From assembly GCA_023144635.1 (NCBI GenBank), contig JAGLFH010000014.1, forward strand, positions 1-64,000: 64,000 nt of DNA, written 5' to 3'. The translations under genes were made by a program, and so were the position numbers. Position 1 is the first letter of the stretch. Each line of letters opens with the position of its first letter. The DNA is from Candidatus Auribacterota bacterium. Lineage in GTDB: Bacteria > Auribacterota > JAFGBW01 > JAFGJP01. The notes below the pieces were generated by a model, which had not been told where the DNA came from, did no database searches, and was given only the letters and a program-made list of their open reading frames with translations. Shown here piece after piece: positions 52,020-59,049 of this stretch.

Positions 52020-52487
52020 TTATAGTGCTACAACTGCCCCGTATTTGTTTGTGACAAAGACTTCACCTATTACTTTATACCCGCTTTTTTTCTCATAAAA
52101 ATCGATCTTAGTCCTTAATTCATGCGAGAGATCATTGTTTAGCAGGTTTTCCAGGAAATCATTTTTTTTGGTTTTATTATAAAAGATCCATTCAAGATTT
52201 TTTTCAATGATAAATTTATTAATATCATTTAAAGATTCAAATTCTTTATTAGAGGCTTTAATCGTTTTTTGCATATTGAGATCATGACAATATTCCTCAA
52301 AGTGCTTGACCATGTCATATATGTTTTTATCAATATCTTCCATTGTTTTCTTAGCTATGGAAGAAGAGGCATCTCCAATAGATTCCTGAAGGATTTTTTG
52401 AGAAGATAGGGCAGAAAGATATCCCACTATGCCTATCAAAAGAGCAATTCCGATATAGCCTAACATCAGTTTTTTGCTGATATTCAT
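52020..52487 (-). CDS. Sensor kinase N-terminal fragment (5' part of the frameshifted hybrid kinase)
   Basis: 155 residues: a membrane helix (LGYIGIALLIGIVGYLSAL), then the first part of a dCache ligand-binding domain ending GEVFVTNKYGAVVAL. Family members continue after TNKYG.xVA with ~8 residues and then YxxxDExWWQ; here a stop follows and the WWQ segment lies in the +1 frame. A small deletion of 3n+1 nt in the loop would explain this. It may be a genuine pseudogene, a sequencing error, or recoding. Confidence 0.75.
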   Translation of the reverse strand: MNISKKLMLGYIGIALLIGIVGYLSALSSQKILQESIGDASSSIAKKTMEDIDKNIYDMVKHFEEYCHDLNMQKTIKASNKEFESLNDINKFIIEKNLEWIFYNKTKKNDFLENLLNNDLSHELRTKIDFYEKKSGYKVIGEVFVTNKYGAVVAL

Positions 52488-52653
52488 AAGTAGTTACCTA
52501 ATGGTTAACTATTATACATATATAGAACAATCTTATATTATTTTAAATATTATATCATTAGAAATTTATTTCATTATTCTACAAAAATATTACAATCAGT
52601 TTTAATGATCATAAATGCTTATTTTACAATCTTAGATATTTAAAGGAGGAAAC

Positions 52654-53097
52654 ATGAAGTTTTCACAGGCAAAATGCGGAAGAACATTTGTAATAAGGCT
52701 GGAAGATGGTGATGTTGTGCATGAGGAAATTGAAAAATTTGCCCGTGATCAATCTATTAAAGCGGCATCATTGATAATTTTAGGGGGAGCAGACCAGGGC
52801 AGTATGCTTATTGTTGGGCCTGAAGAAGGGCGCGCAAAAGCTATTCGTCCAATGGCACAGATACTTGATGATGTTCATGAAATATCAGGAACAGGGACAA
52901 TCTTTCCTGACGAAGAGGGAAATCCCACACTTCATATGCACATTGCATGTGGAAGGAAATCGTCAACAGTAACAGGATGCATAAGAAAAGGTGTAAAAGT
53001 ATGGCATATTATGGAAGTAGTGCTTTTTGAGCTTTTAGATACAACGGCAATGCGTGTAACTGATGATACTTTAGGTTTTAAACTTTTAAAACCATGA
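52654..53097 (+). CDS. PPC/DUF296 domain protein
   Basis: 147 residues, a single PPC (plants and prokaryotes conserved) domain: FVIRLEDGDVVHEEIEKFA, IKAASLIILGGADQG, GTGTIFPDEEGNPTLHMHIACG. The HMH motif is the metal-binding pair of bacterial members, which are trimers of unknown function. AGGAGG lies before the ATG. A second paralogue is at 58459. Likely co-transcribed with the DUF4177-like gene. Confidence 0.88.
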   Translation: MKFSQAKCGRTFVIRLEDGDVVHEEIEKFARDQSIKAASLIILGGADQGSMLIVGPEEGRAKAIRPMAQILDDVHEISGTGTIFPDEEGNPTLHMHIACGRKSSTVTGCIRKGVKVWHIMEVVLFELLDTTAMRVTDDTLGFKLLKP

Positions 53098-53128
53098 TAT
53101 AAATGAAGATTCAATAAAGGAGGATAAT

Positions 53129-53371
53129 ATGAATTCTGTAAATAAGATAAGATTATTAATTGTAAGTGTTTTTTTATTAGTATTTGTCATAGCTTTTTCT
53201 TTTTCTAAGTCTTTTTCTTATGCTGAAGAGGCTGCGGTTTACACCTATAAAGTTGTACCGCTTTCACAAGCTAAGGGCTGGCTAGAGTCGATTCTCAATA
53301 AGTATGGATCGGATGGTTGGAAACTGGTTGAAATTGATGATGGAACGGGAAATATAATATTCAGAAAATAG
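53129..53371 (+). CDS. Exported DUF4177-like small protein
   Basis: 80 residues: signal peptide (LLIVSVFLLVFVIAFSFSKSFSYAEE), then YTYKVVPLSQAKGWLESILNKYGSDGWKLVEID, matching the DUF4177 pattern YEYKVV...LE..LN..G.EGWELV. AGGAGG precedes the ATG. It follows the PPC gene by 31 nt. Function unknown. Confidence 0.78.
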   Translation: MNSVNKIRLLIVSVFLLVFVIAFSFSKSFSYAEEAAVYTYKVVPLSQAKGWLESILNKYGSDGWKLVEIDDGTGNIIFRK

Positions 53372-53570
53372 GCTTTGCTATAAAGCAGTCGAGAGTCCAT
53401 AGACCATAGTCAATAGAGGAAAAGCGAATTGTGTTGCGCTGTGCGATATGCGTAATGCGTTCAAGGAGCTTCCTGCGGAAGCGGATGGCAGTAAATTTAT
53501 CACGAAAACACGAAAGTAATGAACCACGTCCTAAACCACATAGGGCTTAGGATAAAAAAATAAAAGTAAA

Positions 53571-53610
53571 ACGTATGTAGGGACAGGGCTTGCCCCTGTC
53601 CGTGTAAAAG
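53571..53610. repeat. REP-like hairpin, copy B
   Basis: Same ACGTATGTAGG frame and CCGTGTAAAAG frame as copy A, but the stem is GGACAGGG / CCCCTGTCC around CTTG. Confidence 0.75.
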
Positions 53611-53626
53611 CACAAAAAGAAAACAT

Positions 53627-53690
53627 CGTAGGGGTGTTGCTTGTTTTAATCATGAGCGCAGTCGAATGGACTGCGCCCGTGTAAAAGATG
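53627..53690. repeat. REP-like hairpin, copy C (interrupted)
   Basis: Frame CGTAGGG and CCGTGTAAAAG are kept. Between them GTGTTGCTTGTTTTAATCAT precedes a perfect new 8-bp hairpin GCGCAGTC-GAATG-GACTGCGC. It looks like an insertion or fold-back replacement within a copy. Confidence 0.6.
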
Positions 53691-53845
53691 AAAAAAAAAT
53701 TGGTGGATCTGTAATATGTTTTTCTGAAAACTGATTGCTATAAATTTAAAAGGTCGTCAGCGGGGAAACTTTGTTACGCCACGTGAGTCACGTACCATGT
53801 GACAACGTGGTCACGTGAAAGTAAACTCTGTAAAGTGTAGGAAGT

Positions 53846-55048
53846 ATGAAAAAAATCAAAAAAGTGATTTTTGTTTTTTTATTATTCTTTATTGCTGGAA
53901 GCATCTGGCTGCCATGTCTTAATTTTTTATTTAAAGTAGATATAAATAGTTATAGAACAAAGGAGGGGATTGCTCCAAAAACTCAGTTATTAGCACAACG
54001 ACAAATGCGAAATTGGGAAAATTATTCTAAAAAAGAAAAAGATATTTCTAAAATGCGTGTCGTAAATGCAGAGTGGGATTTTATGGGAAGAACTTTTTTT
54101 GTTTTATCGTTAGCGAATATGGCTTGCATGGAACCTTCAAAAACAGAGGAATATCTGAATACTATTGATAGGGTCATTGATGATACTTTGGAATTGGAGA
54201 AAAAAAAAGGAAAGTACTATTTTCTTATGGATTATGCCCGTGATTCAGAATTTCTTTCCAAACAAAAGCGGAGTATTTTTATTGATGGTGAAATTGCGCT
54301 TATGTTAGGAGCGAGAAGGCTTCTTGAAGAAAAGCAGACATATAAAAAAGAGATGGAAAAGCGGATTACTTTAATGATTTCACAAATGAAACAAAGTCCT
54401 GTTCTTTCGGCAGAAAGCTATCCTGATGAATGTTGGCTGTTTTGTAATACAGCTGCAATTGCATCCATTAAAATAGGAGATATATTAGGGACAGGGGAAA
54501 ATGTAGAGTTTATAAATGAATGGCTGGAAGTTTTGAAAGCAAATTTTATAGAACCTAAAACGGGTTTACTTTATTCGTCCTATTCAGTTGACGGTAATAT
54601 CTATCAAGGTCCTGAAGGTTCAAGCATATGGTTTGCGGCGCATTGTCTGCAGTTAGTGGATGAAGTGTTTGCCCGTACTCAGTATCGATTGGCTAAAGAA
54701 GAATTAGCAAGACATGTTATGGATTTTGGTTATGCAAAAGAATGGCCTTCCAGTTACAAAACAGGATCGGATGTCGATTCAGGGCCTGTTATACCTTTTT
54801 TAGAAATAAGTGCTGGATCTTCAGGGCTGGCTTTTGTTGCAGCAGGGGCCTTTGATGATGATATATATTTACAAAAATTACTGACTGCTGTTCAGTTTGC
54901 CGGATTTCCAATAGAAAAAAATGGTGAATTAAAATATGGAGCAAGCAATCAGGTTGGTGATGCAGTTTTGTTATATGGTTTAGTCGTGGGCCCTCTTTGG
55001 GAAAAAGCAAAAAGTTTGGAGGCCAATAAATATGAAAAGGTGGAATAG
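53846..55048 (+). CDS. Linalool dehydratase/isomerase-like protein
   Basis: 400 residues. A signal anchor (KVIFVFLLFFIAGSIWLPC) leads into an alpha-helical barrel-type domain with VVNAEWDFMGRTFFVLSLANMA, SYPDECWLFCNTAAIAS and GPEGSSIWFAAHCLQLV. These recall the linalool dehydratase-isomerase domain (NxEWxFMxRTF...LAN). The real enzyme acts on monoterpene alcohols in the periplasm; terpene metabolism is not evident here, so the substrate is open. It overlaps the next gene by 17 nt. Confidence 0.7.
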   Translation: MKKIKKVIFVFLLFFIAGSIWLPCLNFLFKVDINSYRTKEGIAPKTQLLAQRQMRNWENYSKKEKDISKMRVVNAEWDFMGRTFFVLSLANMACMEPSKTEEYLNTIDRVIDDTLELEKKKGKYYFLMDYARDSEFLSKQKRSIFIDGEIALMLGARRLLEEKQTYKKEMEKRITLMISQMKQSPVLSAESYPDECWLFCNTAAIASIKIGDILGTGENVEFINEWLEVLKANFIEPKTGLLYSSYSVDGNIYQGPEGSSIWFAAHCLQLVDEVFARTQYRLAKEELARHVMDFGYAKEWPSSYKTGSDVDSGPVIPFLEISAGSSGLAFVAAGAFDDDIYLQKLLTAVQFAGFPIEKNGELKYGASNQVGDAVLLYGLVVGPLWEKAKSLEANKYEKVE

Positions 55049-55319
55049 AACATCCGCATTTTTCTCAAGCAAAGGGATGCTTCTTAGAGCGATTCTAGGA
55101 AGCATAGTCTTTTTTATAATACATTTTTTAGGTTGGCGGGAATATACAACGATTCTTTGTGGTTCAGCACCAACCGGTGAGGCACTTTCTACTTTTGGTA
55201 TATTTAAAATGGTAACTTATGTTAGCAGTTATTTGTGGTTCTGGGTCATGGCGCCTATTCTTATATTAACGGCAGGTCTATTGTGGATAAGTAATAAGAT
55301 CAGTAATAGTCAATCTTAA
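55032..55319 (+). CDS. Small membrane protein coupled to the LDI-like gene
   Basis: 95 residues, two membrane helices (~18-37 and ~58-88). Starts inside the end of the LDI-like gene (17-nt overlap). The sequence FFIIHFLGWREYTTILCGSAPTG resembles the small membrane proteins that accompany LDI-like proteins, by my recollection. A membrane partner of the LDI-like domain is inferred from coupling only. Confidence 0.65.
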   Translation: MKRWNRTSAFFSSKGMLLRAILGSIVFFIIHFLGWREYTTILCGSAPTGEALSTFGIFKMVTYVSSYLWFWVMAPILILTAGLLWISNKISNSQS

Positions 55320-55378
55320 ATTGGAATTTAAGTTTTTTTTGAATTTTTTATTTTAAATTTATCCGCCTGCGCAGAAGA

Positions 55379-55398
55379 CCCCGGATGTAAATCCGGGG
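55379..55398. repeat. GTAA-loop hairpin 1
   Basis: CCCCGGAT-GTAA-ATCCGGGG, perfect 8-bp stem. Confidence 0.7.
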
Positions 55399-55503
55399 AT
55401 GAATGCACTAAAATGTCTTTTGCTTCGGCGAGATGTCGCAAAGGAGGATTCTGTGCTGGACTGACCTCGCCCGAAGCCCGCAGGGCGAAGGCGGGTTTAA
55501 AGG

Positions 55504-55530
55504 AGCCACGGACGTAAGTCCGTGGGGCTC
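55504..55530. repeat. GTAA-loop hairpin 2
   Basis: CCACGGAC-GTAA-GTCCGTGG with GAG..CTC outside. Same loop as hairpin 1 with a different but perfect stem. Confidence 0.7.
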
Positions 55531-55566
55531 CATTTTGCTTTTACAGAGGTTGCCGCGTAGAGTTTA

Positions 55567-55594
55567 CCCTGAGCGATTGAAATGAGTCGAAGGA
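55567..55594. repeat. CCCTGAGC/GTCGAAGG short repeat
   Basis: CCCTGAGCGATTGAAATGAG then TCGAAGGA; close to the copy at 1881-1907. Confidence 0.6.
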
Positions 55595-55722
55595 TAATGA
55601 CGATTTTTTTACTTTTTATCTTTTACACTTCTTTGTTCATCATGAACCCCACGTGGTTCATGACTCTGTGCCCTCTGTGGCTGTTTTTTTGTTATTTGGG
55701 ATTTGATACTTGGTGCTTATAG

Positions 55723-56277
55723 TTACATCTCTTTTTCATCGAACTCAAAGTCTTCTATTTTTGCATTAGGTCTTAATAAAGATACTATTTCTTCACCCAT
55801 AGTTCCCATAATGACAAGGACGTATTTTATTTTTGCTCTTAAATTGTCATCGATCTTAAAATAAACACGATATGTCTTATTTAATCTAAACTGATCAAAT
55901 CCTTTTACGAACTGAACACCTTGTTTAAGATAATATAATGTAAGAGTTTTTAGATGCTTTTTCTTTTTATCAAAAATATATACTTTAAATATATCAGGTG
56001 ATGCGGTCTTTTCACCATTATGCAGAGGACTTATTTTCATAAGTACATCAACAACATGCATTTTGCTGATGTGTACTTTAGAGCTTGCTCCATCATAAAT
56101 AGATTCAGAAAAAGTGATCCTTTTTACACTTGCCTGTTTGATTATATATCTTGATCCTTTGGATGTATTAGAAAAGTATTTCCAGCTTTTTTGTTGTTTT
56201 TCTTCAGCACTCGCGAAATTGAATGACAAGCAAAGTGTAATTACACAGAGAGATATTATATTTTTTAAATATTTCAT
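55723..56277 (-). CDS. Exported protein of unknown function
   Basis: 184 residues with a signal peptide (NIISLCVITLCLSFNFASAEE). The mature part is beta-rich with many Lys and Phe/Tyr (SKVHISKMHVVDVLMKISP, YRVYFKIDDNLRAKIKYVLVIMG), perhaps an immunoglobulin-like or lipocalin-like sandwich. Not recognised. AGGGGGC precedes the ATG. Confidence 0.7.
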   Translation of the reverse strand: MKYLKNIISLCVITLCLSFNFASAEEKQQKSWKYFSNTSKGSRYIIKQASVKRITFSESIYDGASSKVHISKMHVVDVLMKISPLHNGEKTASPDIFKVYIFDKKKKHLKTLTLYYLKQGVQFVKGFDQFRLNKTYRVYFKIDDNLRAKIKYVLVIMGTMGEEIVSLLRPNAKIEDFEFDEKEM

Positions 56278-56403
56278 TTAAAGCCCCCTCAATATTATAA
56301 ATGCTAGCACATATATTGACTATCAAACAGAAAAAAATATTGAGTGTTTTCTCTGGCGTTTTTCTTAGTGGCTAAATAGCTTTTTTATTTTCTGTGGCGA
56401 TAT

Positions 56404-57021
56404 TTATATTTTACTCAAAAGTTCTTTAAGGGAGTTTTCTATTGAAGAAAAATCTTTTTGTTGGAGCCATTCTTTTCTAAAGATACTTCCGCCTATAGCA
56501 ACTGCGCTTGCACCATTTGAAAAAAAATCTTTTATAGTCTCTTTGTTAACTCCGCCGCATGCCATGAGTTGGATGTCCTGAAAAGGGCCTTTGATCTCTT
56601 TTATATAATCAGGTCCGCAAAATTTTGACGGAAATACTTTTACCATTGTAGCTCCAGCTTTCATGCAATTATATATCTCTTGAGGAGTGAATGCTCCAGG
56701 AAAAACAGGTATATTGTTATCCAAGCAATGCACTATAACTTCGGGCACAAGTGTAGGAGAAACAATGAATGTTGCACCAGCATCAAGAGCTTTTTTTAGA
56801 TCATCAAGCTTAAGAACTGTTCCTGCTCCTATCATCAAACTGTCTTTTGCACTTTTTATAGCTTTTTTTATTAATAAAGGAGCATTGGTTGTATTCATTG
56901 TTATTTCGATAGTCTCGAGGCCGGATGCGATTACACATTCAATAAGAGGTTCTACTATATCTTCATCTATACCTCTTAAGATACCCATTACTGGTTTTTT
57001 TTTGAAACGTTCAATATTCAT
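56404..57021 (-). CDS. eda: KDPG/KHG aldolase
   Basis: 205 residues, single TIM barrel of class I 2-dehydro-3-deoxyphosphogluconate aldolases: GLETIEITMN (catalytic Glu39), GAGTVL, FIVSPT, PVFPGAFTPQEI, MVKVFPS (Schiff-base Lys128) and AIGGSIF. It cleaves KDPG or KHG to pyruvate and an aldehyde. No Entner-Doudoroff dehydratase or 2-keto-3-deoxy-sugar kinase lies beside it. The neighbouring gene, 121 nt upstream on the same strand, is another pyruvate/acyl aldolase family member. Confidence 0.9.
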   Translation of the reverse strand: MNIERFKKKPVMGILRGIDEDIVEPLIECVIASGLETIEITMNTTNAPLLIKKAIKSAKDSLMIGAGTVLKLDDLKKALDAGATFIVSPTLVPEVIVHCLDNNIPVFPGAFTPQEIYNCMKAGATMVKVFPSKFCGPDYIKEIKGPFQDIQLMACGGVNKETIKDFFSNGASAVAIGGSIFRKEWLQQKDFSSIENSLKELLSKI

Positions 57022-57142
57022 AATAAAAATTAAGAATGTAAAATTACAAATCCTGTAATCAACAACATTTACCGAATGACGATTGTTATGCTTTAATTTT
57101 TCTTTTTTCTTTGTGCCTTTAAGTCTTTTTGCCTAATTCTAT

Positions 57143-58093
57143 TTATTCTATATCGCTTGCAGAAAAACTCTCATAGAATTCACGGTAATCTTCTTTTTTG
57201 TTCGTTCCTCTAAGAGCCATTGCTGATTTTGGATGTTCATTAAGAATTCCTGTTAATGCATAAGGAATAATGTAACCCCATTCGATCTTTTCTCTTAGTG
57301 GGATGAACTCCTTAGAAATAAGGTCAAGAAGTGGACGAATATCGTATTTAGGGTTTTTCAAAAATCCTATCAATAGCTCAAGAGGGCAGTTTCCGGCTGC
57401 GCGACCAATACCGTAAACAGTTGCATCAAGATAATTTGCATTATGAATAATGCCTTCTATAGTATTGGAAAATGCCAGCTGTTGATTATTATGAGCATGA
57501 ATTCCAATTTCTTTACTCTTAAGTATTTCTTTATACTTTTTTACAAGAAATTCAGTTGATTCCTGATAAAGATTTCCAAAACTGTCTACAACATATATGA
57601 TTTTGCATTTTGCTTCTTCTTCTATCTGATGAAGTGCTTCGTTAAGCTCACTGTCAAGAGATCGTGTGACAGCCATTATGTTAATAGTTGTTTCATAACC
57701 CTTTTCATCAAAGTGGTTTACCATGTGTATTGCTTTATCAATATCTTTTACATAAGATGCAACACGTATCATGTCAATAGGGCTTTCACTGGCGGGTTTG
57801 ACATCATCTAGATTAACACGGCCGATATCTACCATGACAGCTAGTTTTGTTTTAGATTCAATACCATCTGTGATCCTTTTTATCACTTCATCATCGCAGA
57901 ACTTCCATGCACCGTATTCATCTGGTGAGAAAAGTTCTTTTGAGTTTTTATAACCTATCTCCATGTAGTCAACACCTGATGCAGATATTGCTTTATAAAT
58001 TTCTCTTACGAAACGGTCGTCAAAATTATGATTATTTATTAAACCTCCGTCTCTTATAGTGCAATCCAATACTTTAATCTTATCTCTAAACAT
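57143..58093 (-). CDS. HMGL-like (DRE-TIM) aldolase domain protein
   Basis: I start at the ATG 58093, preceded by GGGGG; the track adds 22 residues. The 316-residue protein has KVLDCTIRDGGLINNHNF (metal Asp10 and catalytic Arg14-Asp15), HAHNNQQLAFSN (metal His pair) and GIGRAAGNCPLELL. This is the DRE-TIM metallolyase family of HMG-CoA lyase, 4-hydroxy-2-oxovalerate aldolase and isopropylmalate synthase. It lacks the C-terminal domains of synthases. The likely role is a Claisen/aldol lyase on a 2-oxo acid. Possible pathway partnership with the KDPG aldolase. Confidence 0.85.
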   Translation of the reverse strand: MFRDKIKVLDCTIRDGGLINNHNFDDRFVREIYKAISASGVDYMEIGYKNSKELFSPDEYGAWKFCDDEVIKRITDGIESKTKLAVMVDIGRVNLDDVKPASESPIDMIRVASYVKDIDKAIHMVNHFDEKGYETTINIMAVTRSLDSELNEALHQIEEEAKCKIIYVVDSFGNLYQESTEFLVKKYKEILKSKEIGIHAHNNQQLAFSNTIEGIIHNANYLDATVYGIGRAAGNCPLELLIGFLKNPKYDIRPLLDLISKEFIPLREKIEWGYIIPYALTGILNEHPKSAMALRGTNKKEDYREFYESFSASDIE

Positions 58094-58165
58094 GTTTCCC
58101 CCTTCATTTTTAAACTCATAAAAAAAGTGTATTATATGTATAAAACATATAAAATACAAATAAAT

Positions 58166-58309
58166 ATATTCAGGCTTGACCTGAATATTTCACAAGTCAA
58201 GTGTACCGCAGGCGCAAGGCATCAAACATGCTGCTGTATGCTTATACTGCAAGTGTTTGATAACAAGGCGGATGCGGTGCAATCGGCTTGCTCTCGTAAG
58301 CACAGCCGA
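58166..58309. repeat. Three successive hairpins upstream of the second PPC gene
   Basis: ATATTCAGG-CTTGA-CCTGAATAT (58166-58188, perfect). Then ATCAAACA...TGTTTGAT (58221-58261), with outer arms ACCGCAGGCGC / GCGGATGCGGT. Then TCGGCTTGCT...AAGCACAGCCGA (58283-58309). The track ORF 58127-58432 lies across these and is not a gene. The string GAAATATTCAG returns at 58431. Confidence 0.6.
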
Positions 58310-58458
58310 AACGAAATCATATTTTTTCCTTTAAAAGGGATAGTGACAAAGTGTAACCTAAATTTTTTCCCTGTTTTTTTGTTTATTTTGCTGTGCATGA
58401 AGAAAATAAAAATTTTTCGGCTGTGTTTATGAAATATTCAGCTTTAGGAGGTGAATAA

Positions 58459-58884
58459 ATGCTTGTTAATATGGGTCGAACTTTTATTGGAAGACTGGAA
58501 AAAGGTGCGGATATACTTAAATCTTTGACTGAAATATGCAAAAAAGAAAATATAAGGTCTGGAGCTTTTTCACTTATAGGGGCTGTAACTTCTGCAAATG
58601 TCGGGTATTATGATCAATTGGCGAAAAAATACTGTGATCCTATAAGTTTTAATGAAGCATTGGAGATAACAGCTTGTACAGGAAATGTATCTATTAAAGA
58701 CAATGGAATATTTGTTCATGCTCATATATCTTTATCAAACAAAATTGGTAAATGCTTTGGCGGGCATCTTATGCCTGGAACTTACGTTTTTGCCGCAGAA
58801 TACTGTATTACAGAGTTTATGGGTGAAGAACTTGTAAGAGAGTTTGATGATGAGACAGGGTTAGGCCTATGGAAGATGATGTAA
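58459..58884 (+). CDS. PPC/DUF296 domain protein (second paralogue)
   Basis: 141 residues: TFIGRLEKGADILKSLTEIC, IRSGAFSLIGAVTSANVGYYD, and GIFVHAHISLSN with GGHL, the metal-binding histidine motif variant HAH. AGGAGG precedes the ATG. It lacks obvious partners; about 5.8 kb separate it from the other copy. Function of bacterial PPC proteins is unknown. Confidence 0.85.
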   Translation: MLVNMGRTFIGRLEKGADILKSLTEICKKENIRSGAFSLIGAVTSANVGYYDQLAKKYCDPISFNEALEITACTGNVSIKDNGIFVHAHISLSNKIGKCFGGHLMPGTYVFAAEYCITEFMGEELVREFDDETGLGLWKMM

Positions 58885-59049
58885 GAAAAACGTGATTAGC
58901 TATTCGTCGTTCGGGGTTCGTTCATGGTGCACTACCGTGCGAGATTATAAAAAAGCTAAAAGTTGAAAAAACGGGAGTTGGGATATTGCGGACGAAAAAA
59001 AACAGAAGCCAATAAGTGGAATATTCAGGTAAATAATAGGGGATAACTT

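Larger units (their letters stand above)
53372..53845. other. Non-coding repeat region
   Basis: Order of contents: inverted CTATTGACTATGG-type words (53391-53416), GCGATATGCGTAATGCG, TTTATCACGAAAACACGAAA, ACCACATAGGG, REP-like copies B and C, and CACGTG-rich palindromes (about 53781-53818). No gene seen. Confidence 0.6.
55320..55722. other. Non-coding repeat region between convergent genes
   Basis: Holds two GTAA-loop hairpins (55379-55398 and 55504-55530), GAAGCCCGCAGGGCGAAGGC (55473-55492), a CCCTGAGC...GTCGAAGG repeat (55567-55594) and words such as CATGAACCCCACGTGGTTCA. No gene seen. Confidence 0.6.

Noticed and set aside
58127-58432. Track ORF of 101 residues before the second PPC gene
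   Set aside because: It crosses three hairpins, overlaps the divergent leader of the HMGL-like gene and resembles no protein.
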